Positions 27,161 to 34,794 of a stretch of 64,000 bases of DNA are shown in pieces; the first letter of the stretch is position 1; every line of letters starts with the position of its first letter. The translations under genes and the position numbers were made by a program. A model generated the notes under the pieces. That model did no database searches. It had not been told where the DNA came from and saw only the letters and a list, made by a program, of their open reading frames with translations. The stretch covers positions 1 to 64,000 of the forward strand of contig UQTJ01000002.1 of the NCBI GenBank assembly GCA_900544075.1, read 5' to 3'. The stretch comes from an uncultured Bacteroides sp. Its GTDB lineage: Bacteria > Bacteroidota > Bacteroidia > Bacteroidales > Bacteroidaceae.

Positions 27161-28156
27161 TTATCTATTATTACCTATTTTCATCAATGCTATACCTATA
27201 ATAACATACACCACTTCCCTGATTCTTATCAGCAATGCCATAAAAACGCCGTATGAATATGGAATGGAAAGCAGAGCCACCGACATTACAAAACCACCCT
27301 CGCGAGCACCCAACTGCATAGGCGAGAAGAACATCAGATTGGCAAACAAAGATGTAAATGCTAAAATCAATATACTGTCAAAGAAACTTGCATCAGCAGA
27401 AAATATATACAGGATGATATATACCTCAAGACATGACACCACCCTCGCTATAAATTCCAGCGACAATGAAGTAAAGAAAGTATATTTGTTGTTTCTATAC
27501 AAATCCTTTATCTGATTGTCTATCTGTACAAAAGTTTCTTCTTTTTTCTCTATTAATTTGGTTATTTTGTTTTTTATGAACGGCATGCGTTGCAGAAAAC
27601 GCATCAGTTTCATAACCATTCCTGAGCGATAGCCTTTTATGAAGAAATATATTCCTATCATACAAGCCACAACAAATATACTCATGATTATCACATAAGT
27701 TCTGTTTATCTGGTCAAAATACGACAGTATATATATCAATAATGAAAAAAGCCAAAAGCAGAAATGAGAGAAAATGTGCATCATGACATATAATATCACA
27801 CTCGATGATGCCTTCTCTATTCCGACATATGGTTTAAGCTCCATTATTCTATAAGGCTCTCCCCCCATAAGTCCTACAGGAGTTGTAGAATTAAGCGCAA
27901 ATCCGGTAATGGTGTATTTGAACACCTTCATAAAAGGCACCTTTACCCCGTTCAGCCCGTTACAGATAATCGCATACCATGCTCCGGCATTTATAGCATA
28001 TATGAACATCCATAACAGAAGCAGAACCGGAAACCACAACCCCGCTTTTCTCAGACATGACACTACATCATCGTATGTCATATCCATACCGAAAAGCATT
28101 ATTATTACAGCTATAACTCCTATTACGAAGAAAATATTCCTGAACTTATTCTTCAT
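27161..28156 (-). CDS. lysylphosphatidylglycerol synthase-like transmembrane protein (UPF0104)
   Basis: A 331-residue multi-span membrane protein of the AglD/MprF N-terminal flippase-like family. Hydrophobic segments cover most of the sequence; the conserved LNSTTPVGLMGGEPYRIMEL (about residues 90-110) and the C-terminal FFSPMQLGAREGGFVM are family hallmarks. No aminoacyltransferase domain is fused, so it is probably a lipid transporter or flippase rather than a full synthase. The frame is open from a TTG at 28168, but the ATG at 28156 is preferred; it overlaps the end of pdxA by 11 bp, showing translational coupling. Confidence 0.85.
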   Translation of the reverse strand: MKNKFRNIFFVIGVIAVIIMLFGMDMTYDDVVSCLRKAGLWFPVLLLLWMFIYAINAGAWYAIICNGLNGVKVPFMKVFKYTITGFALNSTTPVGLMGGEPYRIMELKPYVGIEKASSSVILYVMMHIFSHFCFWLFSLLIYILSYFDQINRTYVIIMSIFVVACMIGIYFFIKGYRSGMVMKLMRFLQRMPFIKNKITKLIEKKEETFVQIDNQIKDLYRNNKYTFFTSLSLEFIARVVSCLEVYIILYIFSADASFFDSILILAFTSLFANLMFFSPMQLGAREGGFVMSVALLSIPYSYGVFMALLIRIREVVYVIIGIALMKIGNNR

Positions 28157-29240
28157 ATTCAGCGTCAAGTTTCAGTTTATCGCTGTCATCACGCTTCTCA
28201 TAATACTGTTTACGAAGCGGATGCGCACTTATTTCCTTCTCCATACATCTGTTGCGGAACACATCAATGGCCACATATATAGCCTGACGGAAAGAATCCT
28301 CCGATGCTATTCCCTGTCCGGCAATATCGTATGCCGTGCCATGCGCAGGAGATGTTCTCACGATAGGCAAACCGGCAGTGTAGTTCACTCCTTCGTCCAT
28401 AGCAAGAGCCTTGAAAGGAGCCAGTCCCTGATCATGATACATAGCCATGATTCCGTCAAAATGAGTAAAATTACCTGAGCCCATGAATCCGTCGGCAGGA
28501 TAAGGTCCGAAACACTGTATTCCTTTTGCTTTCAGTTCATTCAAAGCCGGAATTATCACATCCTGTTCCTCTGTTCCGAGAAGTCCGTTATCGCCTGCAT
28601 GAGGATTTAATGAAAAGACAGCTATACGCGGACATCCGATTCCGAAATCCTGTTTCAAAGACTTGTGGAATATCTCTATTTTCTCTTCTATCAGTTCCTT
28701 GGTAAGAATAGAAGGAATATCCCTTACCGGCACATGACCTGTGACAAGTGCTACTCTGAAATCATTCTTCATAAGAATCATCAGAGATTTGTTTCCCTCG
28801 CCTACACGCTCTTCTATGTACTCGGTATGTCCCGGAAAATGGAATGCGTCCGACTGTATGGTATGCTTGTTTATCGGAGCTGTAACCAGAACGTCTATTC
28901 CGCCTTCACGATAATCGGCCAAAGCTCTTTCCAAAGCATCAAGAGCAGCCTTTCCGGCCTCTGCAGTCGGCTTGCCAAGTTCCACCTTAAGTTCTTCTGC
29001 AGTACAGTTAAGAAGATTCAGTCTTCCGTCCTGTATCTCCCTTGCAGAGTTAATAATACTGAAGTTGGCAGAAATATCCATCGCCTTGCGATGGTAGGCC
29101 GCGACCTTTGGCGAACCGTACACCACAGGTGTACACAACTCCATCATTTCCGGTTCGGCAAAAGTTTTCAGTATAACCTCATAGCCTACTCCGTTAATGT
29201 CACCGTGGGTGATTCCCACTCTTATTTTTCGTCTTTCCAT
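28146..29240 (-). CDS. pdxA: 4-hydroxythreonine-4-phosphate dehydrogenase
   Basis: NAD-dependent oxidation of 4-phosphohydroxy-L-threonine in the DXP-dependent pathway of pyridoxal phosphate synthesis. The 364-residue protein has the family start GITHGDINGVGYEVILK, the metal-binding histidines in FPGHTEYIEE, NPHAGDNGLLGTEE and MYHDQGLAPFKALA, and the closing GLPIVRTSPAHGTAYDIAGQG. The C-terminal tail after about residue 345 is charged and somewhat longer than in E. coli. It lies 33 bp behind the DUF4837 gene in the rlmN unit. Confidence 0.96.
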   Translation of the reverse strand: MERRKIRVGITHGDINGVGYEVILKTFAEPEMMELCTPVVYGSPKVAAYHRKAMDISANFSIINSAREIQDGRLNLLNCTAEELKVELGKPTAEAGKAALDALERALADYREGGIDVLVTAPINKHTIQSDAFHFPGHTEYIEERVGEGNKSLMILMKNDFRVALVTGHVPVRDIPSILTKELIEEKIEIFHKSLKQDFGIGCPRIAVFSLNPHAGDNGLLGTEEQDVIIPALNELKAKGIQCFGPYPADGFMGSGNFTHFDGIMAMYHDQGLAPFKALAMDEGVNYTAGLPIVRTSPAHGTAYDIAGQGIASEDSFRQAIYVAIDVFRNRCMEKEISAHPLRKQYYEKRDDSDKLKLDAEYEE

Positions 29241-29273
29241 GTCAATACTTATATATATATTGTAATGTATATT

Positions 29274-30329
29274 TTATTTTATAGAGTCACCCGTAATAGT
29301 GATTTCAGTTACTCCGGCACCTACAGGTAATTCAAATACCTCTTTCTGTGTAGGGAGCTTTAGAGTATAAAGACTTGCTTCGAGCTTACGCATCAGGTCG
29401 CGTTTCAGTTTTCCCGGATTATACACGAAAGCCTCAACCACAATCACTCTGGCGTTTGCCCTGTCAACTCTGACATGCGATACAAAAGGACCTCCCATCG
29501 CATCATTTCTCATCTCCCACAAACCTCTTGCCTCGAATGCATAATCGCCTTTCACTGCGATACTTTTTACATCTACAAGCATTGAATCGGCTGTTTCCAT
29601 ATACATTCCCTCCATAGAGCCGGGAATATTGATTTTCATCACAGAATCTCGCTTATTGATGAAAAATTCCTTTGTAAATGTATTATTGTCCCTGAACGGA
29701 TATGAGTACATCACAAAGTTCATGTCATTCAGATTGGTAGATGCCCAGAAGAAATCCTTGCCTTCCTTGAAGGAATTTAGTTCGTTTGGCAACCAGATAT
29801 CACAATCGAACAGACTTCCAACCTTTGCCGAAATAGCTCCGTTATGCTTTTCACGCAACAGGTTTATCTGACGGTTCATCTCCGCACGGGTGAAGAAATC
29901 CACTATCACCTGTCCGTGCCTGCTCACATAGTCAGCAAATTCAGCCTGACTCGGCGACTGTATGGTCATAATCATCTGTGGAGATGCATAGGCATCGCGT
30001 GTATATTTAAACTTAGTCTGAGTATAGATATCCTGAATATCTGCTATTATGATATTTCTGAAAATACGCATAACACGGTCAAAATGAGCAGGACGTACAC
30101 GTGAAATTCTGAACGAGCGTTCAGCCTGCGGCAATCCCGGCACATCGGTGTCAAGTACATGATATAGTGCACTGTCCGGACTCATCCAGCAATTATCGTC
30201 GGCCACAACCAGCACTTCGTAAGGTCTTCCACTTGAAACAGGAGTAATGATACTCTTGCCATTGTTACGGCATGAGGCCAGCACAACAGCCAACATTACA
30301 AAGCTAAAATAAAAAGCAATACGTTTCAT
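29274..30329 (-). CDS. DUF4837 lipoprotein
   Basis: A 351-residue exported lipoprotein. The signal peptide ends in a lipobox LASC (Cys at about residue 20), and the DUF4837 core begins with GRPYEVLVVADDNCWMSPD. The mature protein is mixed alpha/beta with a conserved FFWASTNLNDMNFVMYSYPFRD stretch (shown here in two parts around residues 190-215). It is found throughout Bacteroidales next to rlmN and pdxA; the function is unknown. It is 12 bp from rlmN and clearly co-transcribed. Confidence 0.85.
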   Translation of the reverse strand: MKRIAFYFSFVMLAVVLASCRNNGKSIITPVSSGRPYEVLVVADDNCWMSPDSALYHVLDTDVPGLPQAERSFRISRVRPAHFDRVMRIFRNIIIADIQDIYTQTKFKYTRDAYASPQMIMTIQSPSQAEFADYVSRHGQVIVDFFTRAEMNRQINLLREKHNGAISAKVGSLFDCDIWLPNELNSFKEGKDFFWASTNLNDMNFVMYSYPFRDNNTFTKEFFINKRDSVMKINIPGSMEGMYMETADSMLVDVKSIAVKGDYAFEARGLWEMRNDAMGGPFVSHVRVDRANARVIVVEAFVYNPGKLKRDLMRKLEASLYTLKLPTQKEVFELPVGAGVTEITITGDSIK

Positions 30330-30341
30330 ATTTTCAATATG

Positions 30342-31397
30342 TTATAGGTTTACACTTTCTTTTTTCTCAGCCTGCTGCTTCGCAGTGGAAAGCATGCCGC
30401 AAGCAGCAAAGATATCTTCTCCCCTGGAAGCTCTTATAGTTGCAAACACACCATGCTGAGTAAGATAATCACGGAATTCCACCATCGAGTCCATGTCCGT
30501 ACCCTCAAGGTCTACGTTCGGTATAGCATGAAAACGTATAAGATTCATCCTGCAGTCAAGCCCTTTCAGAATCTTGACGAGTTCCTTTGCATATATAAGG
30601 CTGTCATTTACCCCCTTGAACACAATATACTCAAATGAAAGTCGCCTCTGCTTGCTGAAATCATAACGTTTCAGTATTTCAATGATTTCCATAATAGAGA
30701 AAGCCTTCTCGGCAGGCATGAGTTCACGTCTTTGTGCCGGGAACGGCGAATGCAGACTTACCGCCAGATGACAGTCGCTTTCTTCGAGAAATCTCTCCAG
30801 TCCTTTTTTCAGACCTACGGTAGATACCGTTATTCTCTTCGGACTCCACGCATATCCATAATCGGCAGTGAGTATTTCCAAAGCCCTGAGCACTTCATCC
30901 AGATTGTCAAACGGCTCACCCATTCCCATAAAGACAACATTTGTCAGTGTATCTCTCTCAGGAATAGAATAAATCTGATTAAGTATTTGTGCAGCTGTCA
31001 GACTGTTGGCATATCCCTGTTTTCCGGTCATGCAGAACTTACAGTTCATCTTGCATCCCACTTGCGACGACACACACAATGTCGCCCTGTCATCGTCAGG
31101 AATATATACAGCCTCAATATAATCATTTTCCGGGGTACGGAACAAATATTTCACAGTTCCATCTACTGAGCGCATCTCGTGCACCGGAGGAGTAGCTCCG
31201 ACCTCATATTTCTGCGACAAAAGTTCACGGTTTTTCAGTGATAAGTTTGTCATTTCATCAATAGAAGAAACTTTCTTTTCGTATAACCACGAAGCAATCT
31301 GTTTTGCAGTAAACTTAGGCATACCCAAATCTAAAACCATAGACTGGAGTTCGTACAAAGTCTTACCCAAAAGTGGTGATTTTATGTCAGTCATCAT
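30342..31397 (-). CDS. rlmN: dual-specificity 23S rRNA/tRNA adenine-C2 methyltransferase RlmN
   Basis: Radical-SAM enzyme that methylates A2503 of 23S rRNA and A37 of some tRNAs. The C-x3-C-x2-C iron-sulfur motif is present in GCKMNCKFCMTG (about residues 112-123), with GMGEPFDNLDE after it, and the C-terminal cysteine that carries the intermediate methyl group in FAACGML. The N-terminal accessory helical domain (TAKQIASWLYEKKVSS) is complete. The 351-residue length is normal. It heads the rlmN/DUF4837/pdxA/UPF0104 operon. Confidence 0.97.
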   Translation of the reverse strand: MMTDIKSPLLGKTLYELQSMVLDLGMPKFTAKQIASWLYEKKVSSIDEMTNLSLKNRELLSQKYEVGATPPVHEMRSVDGTVKYLFRTPENDYIEAVYIPDDDRATLCVSSQVGCKMNCKFCMTGKQGYANSLTAAQILNQIYSIPERDTLTNVVFMGMGEPFDNLDEVLRALEILTADYGYAWSPKRITVSTVGLKKGLERFLEESDCHLAVSLHSPFPAQRRELMPAEKAFSIMEIIEILKRYDFSKQRRLSFEYIVFKGVNDSLIYAKELVKILKGLDCRMNLIRFHAIPNVDLEGTDMDSMVEFRDYLTQHGVFATIRASRGEDIFAACGMLSTAKQQAEKKESVNL

Positions 31398-31419
31398 TCA
31401 GTTATATACAGTTAGCGCA

Positions 31420-31427
31420 CAAAGGTA
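31420..31427 (-). promoter_or_regulatory. probable -7 box of the rlmN operon
   Basis: Minus-strand TACCTTTG, 22 bp before the rlmN start. No TTTG lies at the expected distance upstream. Confidence 0.55.
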
Positions 31428-31668
31428 GCTAAAAAATAGGATAATTCATGTATTATTTTACAAATAATGACCTTTAAACGACGTAAAGGACAATATATTC
31501 CGACGAATTGACCAATTGAGCAAACGAGCCTGCATGTCTGTAATATGTTTATTACTTGTAATATTTATTCATACAGTTACCATTTATTTCTACTTAGGCA
31601 TAGACTCAAATTAGAAAATATAATTGATAGCTTATTAGGTGTTTAAGTCAGAACCTCGCAGTATTAAA
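31428..31668. other. intergenic stretch without a gene
   Basis: AT-rich DNA between the divergent rlmN and hicA genes. It marks the left edge of the accessory region; I see no repeat or gene in it. Confidence 0.5.
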
Positions 31669-31684
31669 GTAACATAATTGTTAC
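31669..31684. promoter_or_regulatory. upstream palindromic operator of hicAB
   Basis: GTAACA-TAAT-TGTTAC, a perfect 6+4+6 palindrome. The same half-sites recur exactly 44 bp downstream. It lies 18 bp upstream of the -33 box. Confidence 0.7.
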
Positions 31685-31701
31685 AATTTATCATTCATTT
31701 A

Positions 31702-31733
31702 TTTGTTTATATGTAACATTTATGTTACCTTTG
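31702..31733 (+). promoter_or_regulatory. promoter of hicAB
   Basis: TTTG (31702-31705), 20 bp, TACCTTTG (31726-31733), 28 bp before the hicA start: a complete consensus. Confidence 0.85.
31713..31728. promoter_or_regulatory. downstream palindromic operator of hicAB, inside the promoter
   Basis: GTAACAT-TT-ATGTTAC, 7-bp arms, with half-sites identical to the upstream palindrome. It occupies the promoter spacer and the first bases of the -7 box, so a bound repressor would block polymerase. HicB is the likely ligand. Confidence 0.7.
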
Positions 31734-31761
31734 TATCGTCAATTAAAAGTTCTTTGATTTT

Positions 31762-31947
31762 ATGAAGTTTTCAGAGTTTTACAAATTGATTGAATCAGCA
31801 GGCTGGACAATCGAAAAAGGGAAGAAACATCATAAATATGTTCATCCCGACTTTGACTACTTTATTCCTGTCGGAAGACATCCTTCTAAAGAAGTGCCTA
31901 AAGGTACACTCGACAGCATGATGAAAAAGGCAGGGTTAAAGAAATAA
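31762..31947 (+). CDS. hicA: HicA-family mRNA interferase toxin
   Basis: A 61-residue toxin of the type II HicAB system; HicA has a double-stranded-RNA-binding fold and cleaves mRNA until bound by HicB. The family pattern is clear: KLIESAGWTIEKGKKHHKYVHPD carries the catalytic histidine (His23 or His24), and the basic end VPKGTLDSMMKKAGLKK is typical. The gene comes first, as is usual for hicAB. An autoregulated promoter stands just upstream, and the antitoxin gene starts 59 bp downstream. Confidence 0.93.
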   Translation: MKFSEFYKLIESAGWTIEKGKKHHKYVHPDFDYFIPVGRHPSKEVPKGTLDSMMKKAGLKK

Positions 31948-31954
31948 AAGAACG

Positions 31955-31974
31955 GCACCCACCTCGGTGGGTGC
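31955..31974 (+). terminator. strong hairpin between hicA and hicB
   Basis: GCACCCACC (31955-31963) pairs with GGTGGGTGC (31966-31974) around a very short loop, followed by only ATTTAA. It resembles a partial terminator or an RNA-processing stem, and may set the toxin-to-antitoxin ratio. Confidence 0.6.
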
Positions 31975-32006
31975 ATTTAATTGACAATAATATAAAACGC
32001 ACTATT

Positions 32007-32411
32007 ATGAAAAAGATTAAAGCTATTATTGAAAAAGCAGATGATGGAGGAATATCTATTTATTCTGAAGATGTAAACGGAGCATACGGTTTTGGCCTTA
32101 CAGAACAGGAAGCAAAAGAAGATTTTCTTTCAGTTTTGGAGGAGCAAGCAGAATATTATAAAGAAAAATACAGCAAATATCCTACTTGGTACAGTACCGG
32201 CTATTCCATTGACTATACTTATGATATAAGTGGTTTTTTTGAAGCGTTTCCATTTATCAATGCCAGCAAATTTGCAAAAGAATTAGGATTAAATGAATCT
32301 GTGATGCGCAAGTATAAAGGAAAGATAATTACAGCATCAGAGAAACAAAGAGCTATCATCCAATCAAAATATGATGAAATTCTGAAAAGAATGGAACTTG
32401 TAAAGTTCTGA
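32007..32411 (+). CDS. hicB: HicB-family antitoxin
   Basis: A 134-residue partner of the preceding toxin. The N-terminal HicB fold (MKKIKAIIEKADDGGISIYSED, then YGFGLTEQEAKEDFLSVLEE) is a degraded RNase H-like domain that covers HicA. The C-terminal half (FPFINASKFAKELGLNESVM) is a helix-turn-helix segment that should bind the two operator palindromes. The frame is open 12 codons further up, but the ATG at 32007 matches the family start. The extra central segment (YKEKYSKYPTWYSTGYSIDY) is seen in Bacteroidales HicB proteins. Confidence 0.88.
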   Translation: MKKIKAIIEKADDGGISIYSEDVNGAYGFGLTEQEAKEDFLSVLEEQAEYYKEKYSKYPTWYSTGYSIDYTYDISGFFEAFPFINASKFAKELGLNESVMRKYKGKIITASEKQRAIIQSKYDEILKRMELVKF

Positions 32412-32462
32412 TATTCCAGCCGCGAGGCTTTAATATAATCAAAGCATTAATTGACAACTTAG

Positions 32463-32488
32463 GCGCATCGTTATGGTGCGCTTTTTTT
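32463..32488 (+). terminator. terminator of hicAB
   Basis: GCGCATC (32463-32469) pairs with GGTGCGC (32475-32481, one G-T wobble), followed by seven T residues. Confidence 0.85.
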
Positions 32489-32719
32489 ATACAATTAATC
32501 ATTCTTGCCAATATAATTCTAAATACATATATCTATCAGATTTTCCATATTTAAGACTTTATTTCTTTGAATACCATTTAACGCAGTTCACTAACCGTTC
32601 GTTATGCGTTTACTGGCCGGTATTGCAACCCCTTTGCAAAAGGTTTTAAACAGGTTTGCAAAACATATCCATTCATACTCGTTGAAGAAATTGTCTTATC
32701 CTTATTTTCCAATAGTTGT
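32489..32719. other. intergenic stretch at the left edge of the defence operon
   Basis: No gene seen. It contains TGAAC/GTTCG-type words around 32586-32602, CGTTTACTG at 32607-32615 (its complement occurs at the right edge of the operon), and two TTTGCAAAA words (32633-32641 and about 32655-32663). Confidence 0.45.
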
Positions 32720-33229
32720 CTAAATTATATTTTCATTATCTGTTTTTGGTTCAGCGGCCATTAATATTTTTTCTTCCATCTCTCCATAAGATTTGATTTT
32801 TCTATCTTGCAAGAAAATACAAGAAAGTGTATATACTAATGATTCCAAAGTCTGCTGGCGAACTATAGGTTTCAACTGACATTCCCAAATGGTAATACAA
32901 TGCCATCCCATTGATGCCAATTGACGTTGTTCTTCAACATCCCTTTTTCTATTCCTTTCGATTTTAGCACTCCAAAACTCCACATTCGTTTTAGGAAGGA
33001 CAAAATACTTGCATTCTTGATGTCCATGCCAAAAACATCCGTTCACAAAAATCACGGTTCTATATTTGCGCAATACAATATCCGGATGTCCTGGAAGTCG
33101 AGGATGATTCAATCTATATCTAAATCCACGACTAAACAAGAACTTCCGCACCAACAATTCCGGCTTTGTATCCTTACATTTTATAGCTGACATACAACGA
33201 TGTCTCTGTTCTTTGTTTAGTTTGTCCAT
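32720..33229 (-). CDS. vsr: very short patch repair endonuclease Vsr
   Basis: Nicks next to T:G mismatches created by deamination of 5-methylcytosine, starting repair back to C:G. The 169-residue protein has the Vsr core: MSAIKCKDTKPELLVRKFLF, LPGHPDIVL with the catalytic Asp at residue 50, the zinc-binding VNGCFWHGHQEC, and MGWHCITIWECQL. The C-terminal tail (about 130-169) is extra. It is the last gene of the operon whose second gene is a cytosine-5 methyltransferase, the usual partner of Vsr, even though about 9 kb lie between them. Confidence 0.95.
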   Translation of the reverse strand: MDKLNKEQRHRCMSAIKCKDTKPELLVRKFLFSRGFRYRLNHPRLPGHPDIVLRKYRTVIFVNGCFWHGHQECKYFVLPKTNVEFWSAKIERNRKRDVEEQRQLASMGWHCITIWECQLKPIVRQQTLESLVYTLSCIFLQDRKIKSYGEMEEKILMAAEPKTDNENII

Positions 33230-33262
33230 GCCAATATAGAAAACTCACATGTTGATTGTCTG

Positions 33263-34762
33263 TCATATTCGATCAAAGAATCCTTCGTATTCTTCATCAA
33301 TTATTTTCCATTCTCCCATTTTACGTCCACCTATACGAGTAATCTTCCCTGACTCTTGAAGTCGTTTAAGATATTTCTGAACCTGACGTGCAGATAGTCC
33401 CATACTCTCAGCCATCTGCGCAGCACTGATTTGTGGGTTTTGTGAAATTAGCTTATAAATCAGACGACCTGCTTTTACGAACTCTTTTGCGAACTTTGAT
33501 TCTTCTTTTACGAACTCTTTTACGACCACTTCTCCAGACTCTTTTACGAACTCTTGCATCAAAGGAATGCCATTAGGTGTTATTTCTCCAACAACTTCAT
33601 TCTCAAAATTCAAGTTCCATAGCGTTACATGAAACTCTGAAGCATTAGAAACAAATTCCGGACCATGATAATTTAAAAGATGAATATATTTATTATATGC
33701 ATCAATAATCTTCTTCATTCCACTTCCACGTCGTTCCATTAACCCCAAGCGGTTAAAAAAGTCTGCAAGTAACGGATTTCGCCTTTTGGATGGAACTTTC
33801 ATAGGATCAAGCTGCTGAATAAGTCTTCCATCCATCATTCCTCCTGGAGAATATACTTCCAAACGGTCATCATACATGTCAATATGTATTTCACTTCCCA
33901 CCTGTAAGTAATCACGATGGATGATTGCATTCGCTATCGCTTCTGTTACTGCACGTTCGGGATAATCTGGCAGTTCTTCACGATAGTCATTCTCCTTCCA
34001 CCATTTCTTATGAGAGTTATTTCTCACAAAAGACACAGCATCCTGCAATTGGCCAATCACACAACCTTCCAATTCAACATCATCAATCGCTTCCCCCAAA
34101 CCATTAGTCATATCAAGACCATTCCAACGTGTACAGAAAATACGGGACTGTCGTACAGGAGATTCATCAGCCAACAATGCTCCGGCATTTGTCAAATTGC
34201 CGTTTTCATCTATGATGCCCCATGATACGAACTCGCTGTCATCAAACGAACGTTGCAGCCGTTTGTAATGGACGGATCTGAGTTTTGAAAAAGCCATATC
34301 CTCAAATCTGTAATTGGATGGCAAACTGTCGTAAGTACGTCCGGATCCTTTCAAAACAAGGGCTTTCAGTTGAATACGATCAGCCGTAACCGACTCATTA
34401 CCTATGCGCACAAAGGCCAATCGCTGCTTGTCTCCAATATAGTAATATGGTGTTTCCTGTCCTGGATACACATGCAGCAATATTAGTCTCTTTCCATCAA
34501 TCTCTTTGTATTCAAGATTGACTACAGGCACCGGATCAAGTTTAGTCTTTATCTCCTCGCTGATTATTTCTGCATCACCTTCCGCATCGGATAGTCCGAC
34601 TACATGGTTATCATCACTGATTCCAAATATCAGTGTACCACCTTCACCATTGGCAAAAGCCGATACACTCTTCAACCAGCTTTTAGGCCGCTTGATTTCA
34701 AGCATTTGTTTTTTATCATATGATGTAGCTTCACCAATAAATGACTTAATATCTAATTCCAT
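33263..34762 (-). CDS. AlbA_2/Schlafen-domain ATP-binding protein with winged helix
   Basis: A 499-residue protein of the family often annotated as putative DNA-binding or RecG-like regulator. An AlbA_2 (Schlafen) domain occupies about 10-130 (LEIKRPKSWLKSVSAFANGE, GGTLIFGI), a GHKL-type ATPase domain (HATPase_c_4) follows near 250-360 (ANAIIHRDYLQVGSEIHI, then LEVYSPGG), and a winged-helix domain ends the protein (about 430-490). Between them a linker repeats the motif EFVKE several times, encoded by iterated 12-bp words. Its role is unknown; members are frequent in defence islands. It is 32 bp behind the SIR2-Argonaute gene. Confidence 0.88.
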   Translation of the reverse strand: MELDIKSFIGEATSYDKKQMLEIKRPKSWLKSVSAFANGEGGTLIFGISDDNHVVGLSDAEGDAEIISEEIKTKLDPVPVVNLEYKEIDGKRLILLHVYPGQETPYYYIGDKQRLAFVRIGNESVTADRIQLKALVLKGSGRTYDSLPSNYRFEDMAFSKLRSVHYKRLQRSFDDSEFVSWGIIDENGNLTNAGALLADESPVRQSRIFCTRWNGLDMTNGLGEAIDDVELEGCVIGQLQDAVSFVRNNSHKKWWKENDYREELPDYPERAVTEAIANAIIHRDYLQVGSEIHIDMYDDRLEVYSPGGMMDGRLIQQLDPMKVPSKRRNPLLADFFNRLGLMERRGSGMKKIIDAYNKYIHLLNYHGPEFVSNASEFHVTLWNLNFENEVVGEITPNGIPLMQEFVKESGEVVVKEFVKEESKFAKEFVKAGRLIYKLISQNPQISAAQMAESMGLSARQVQKYLKRLQESGKITRIGGRKMGEWKIIDEEYEGFFDRI

Positions 34763-34794
34763 AACAATTTTCTGTTTTTTAATTACCCAAAATA

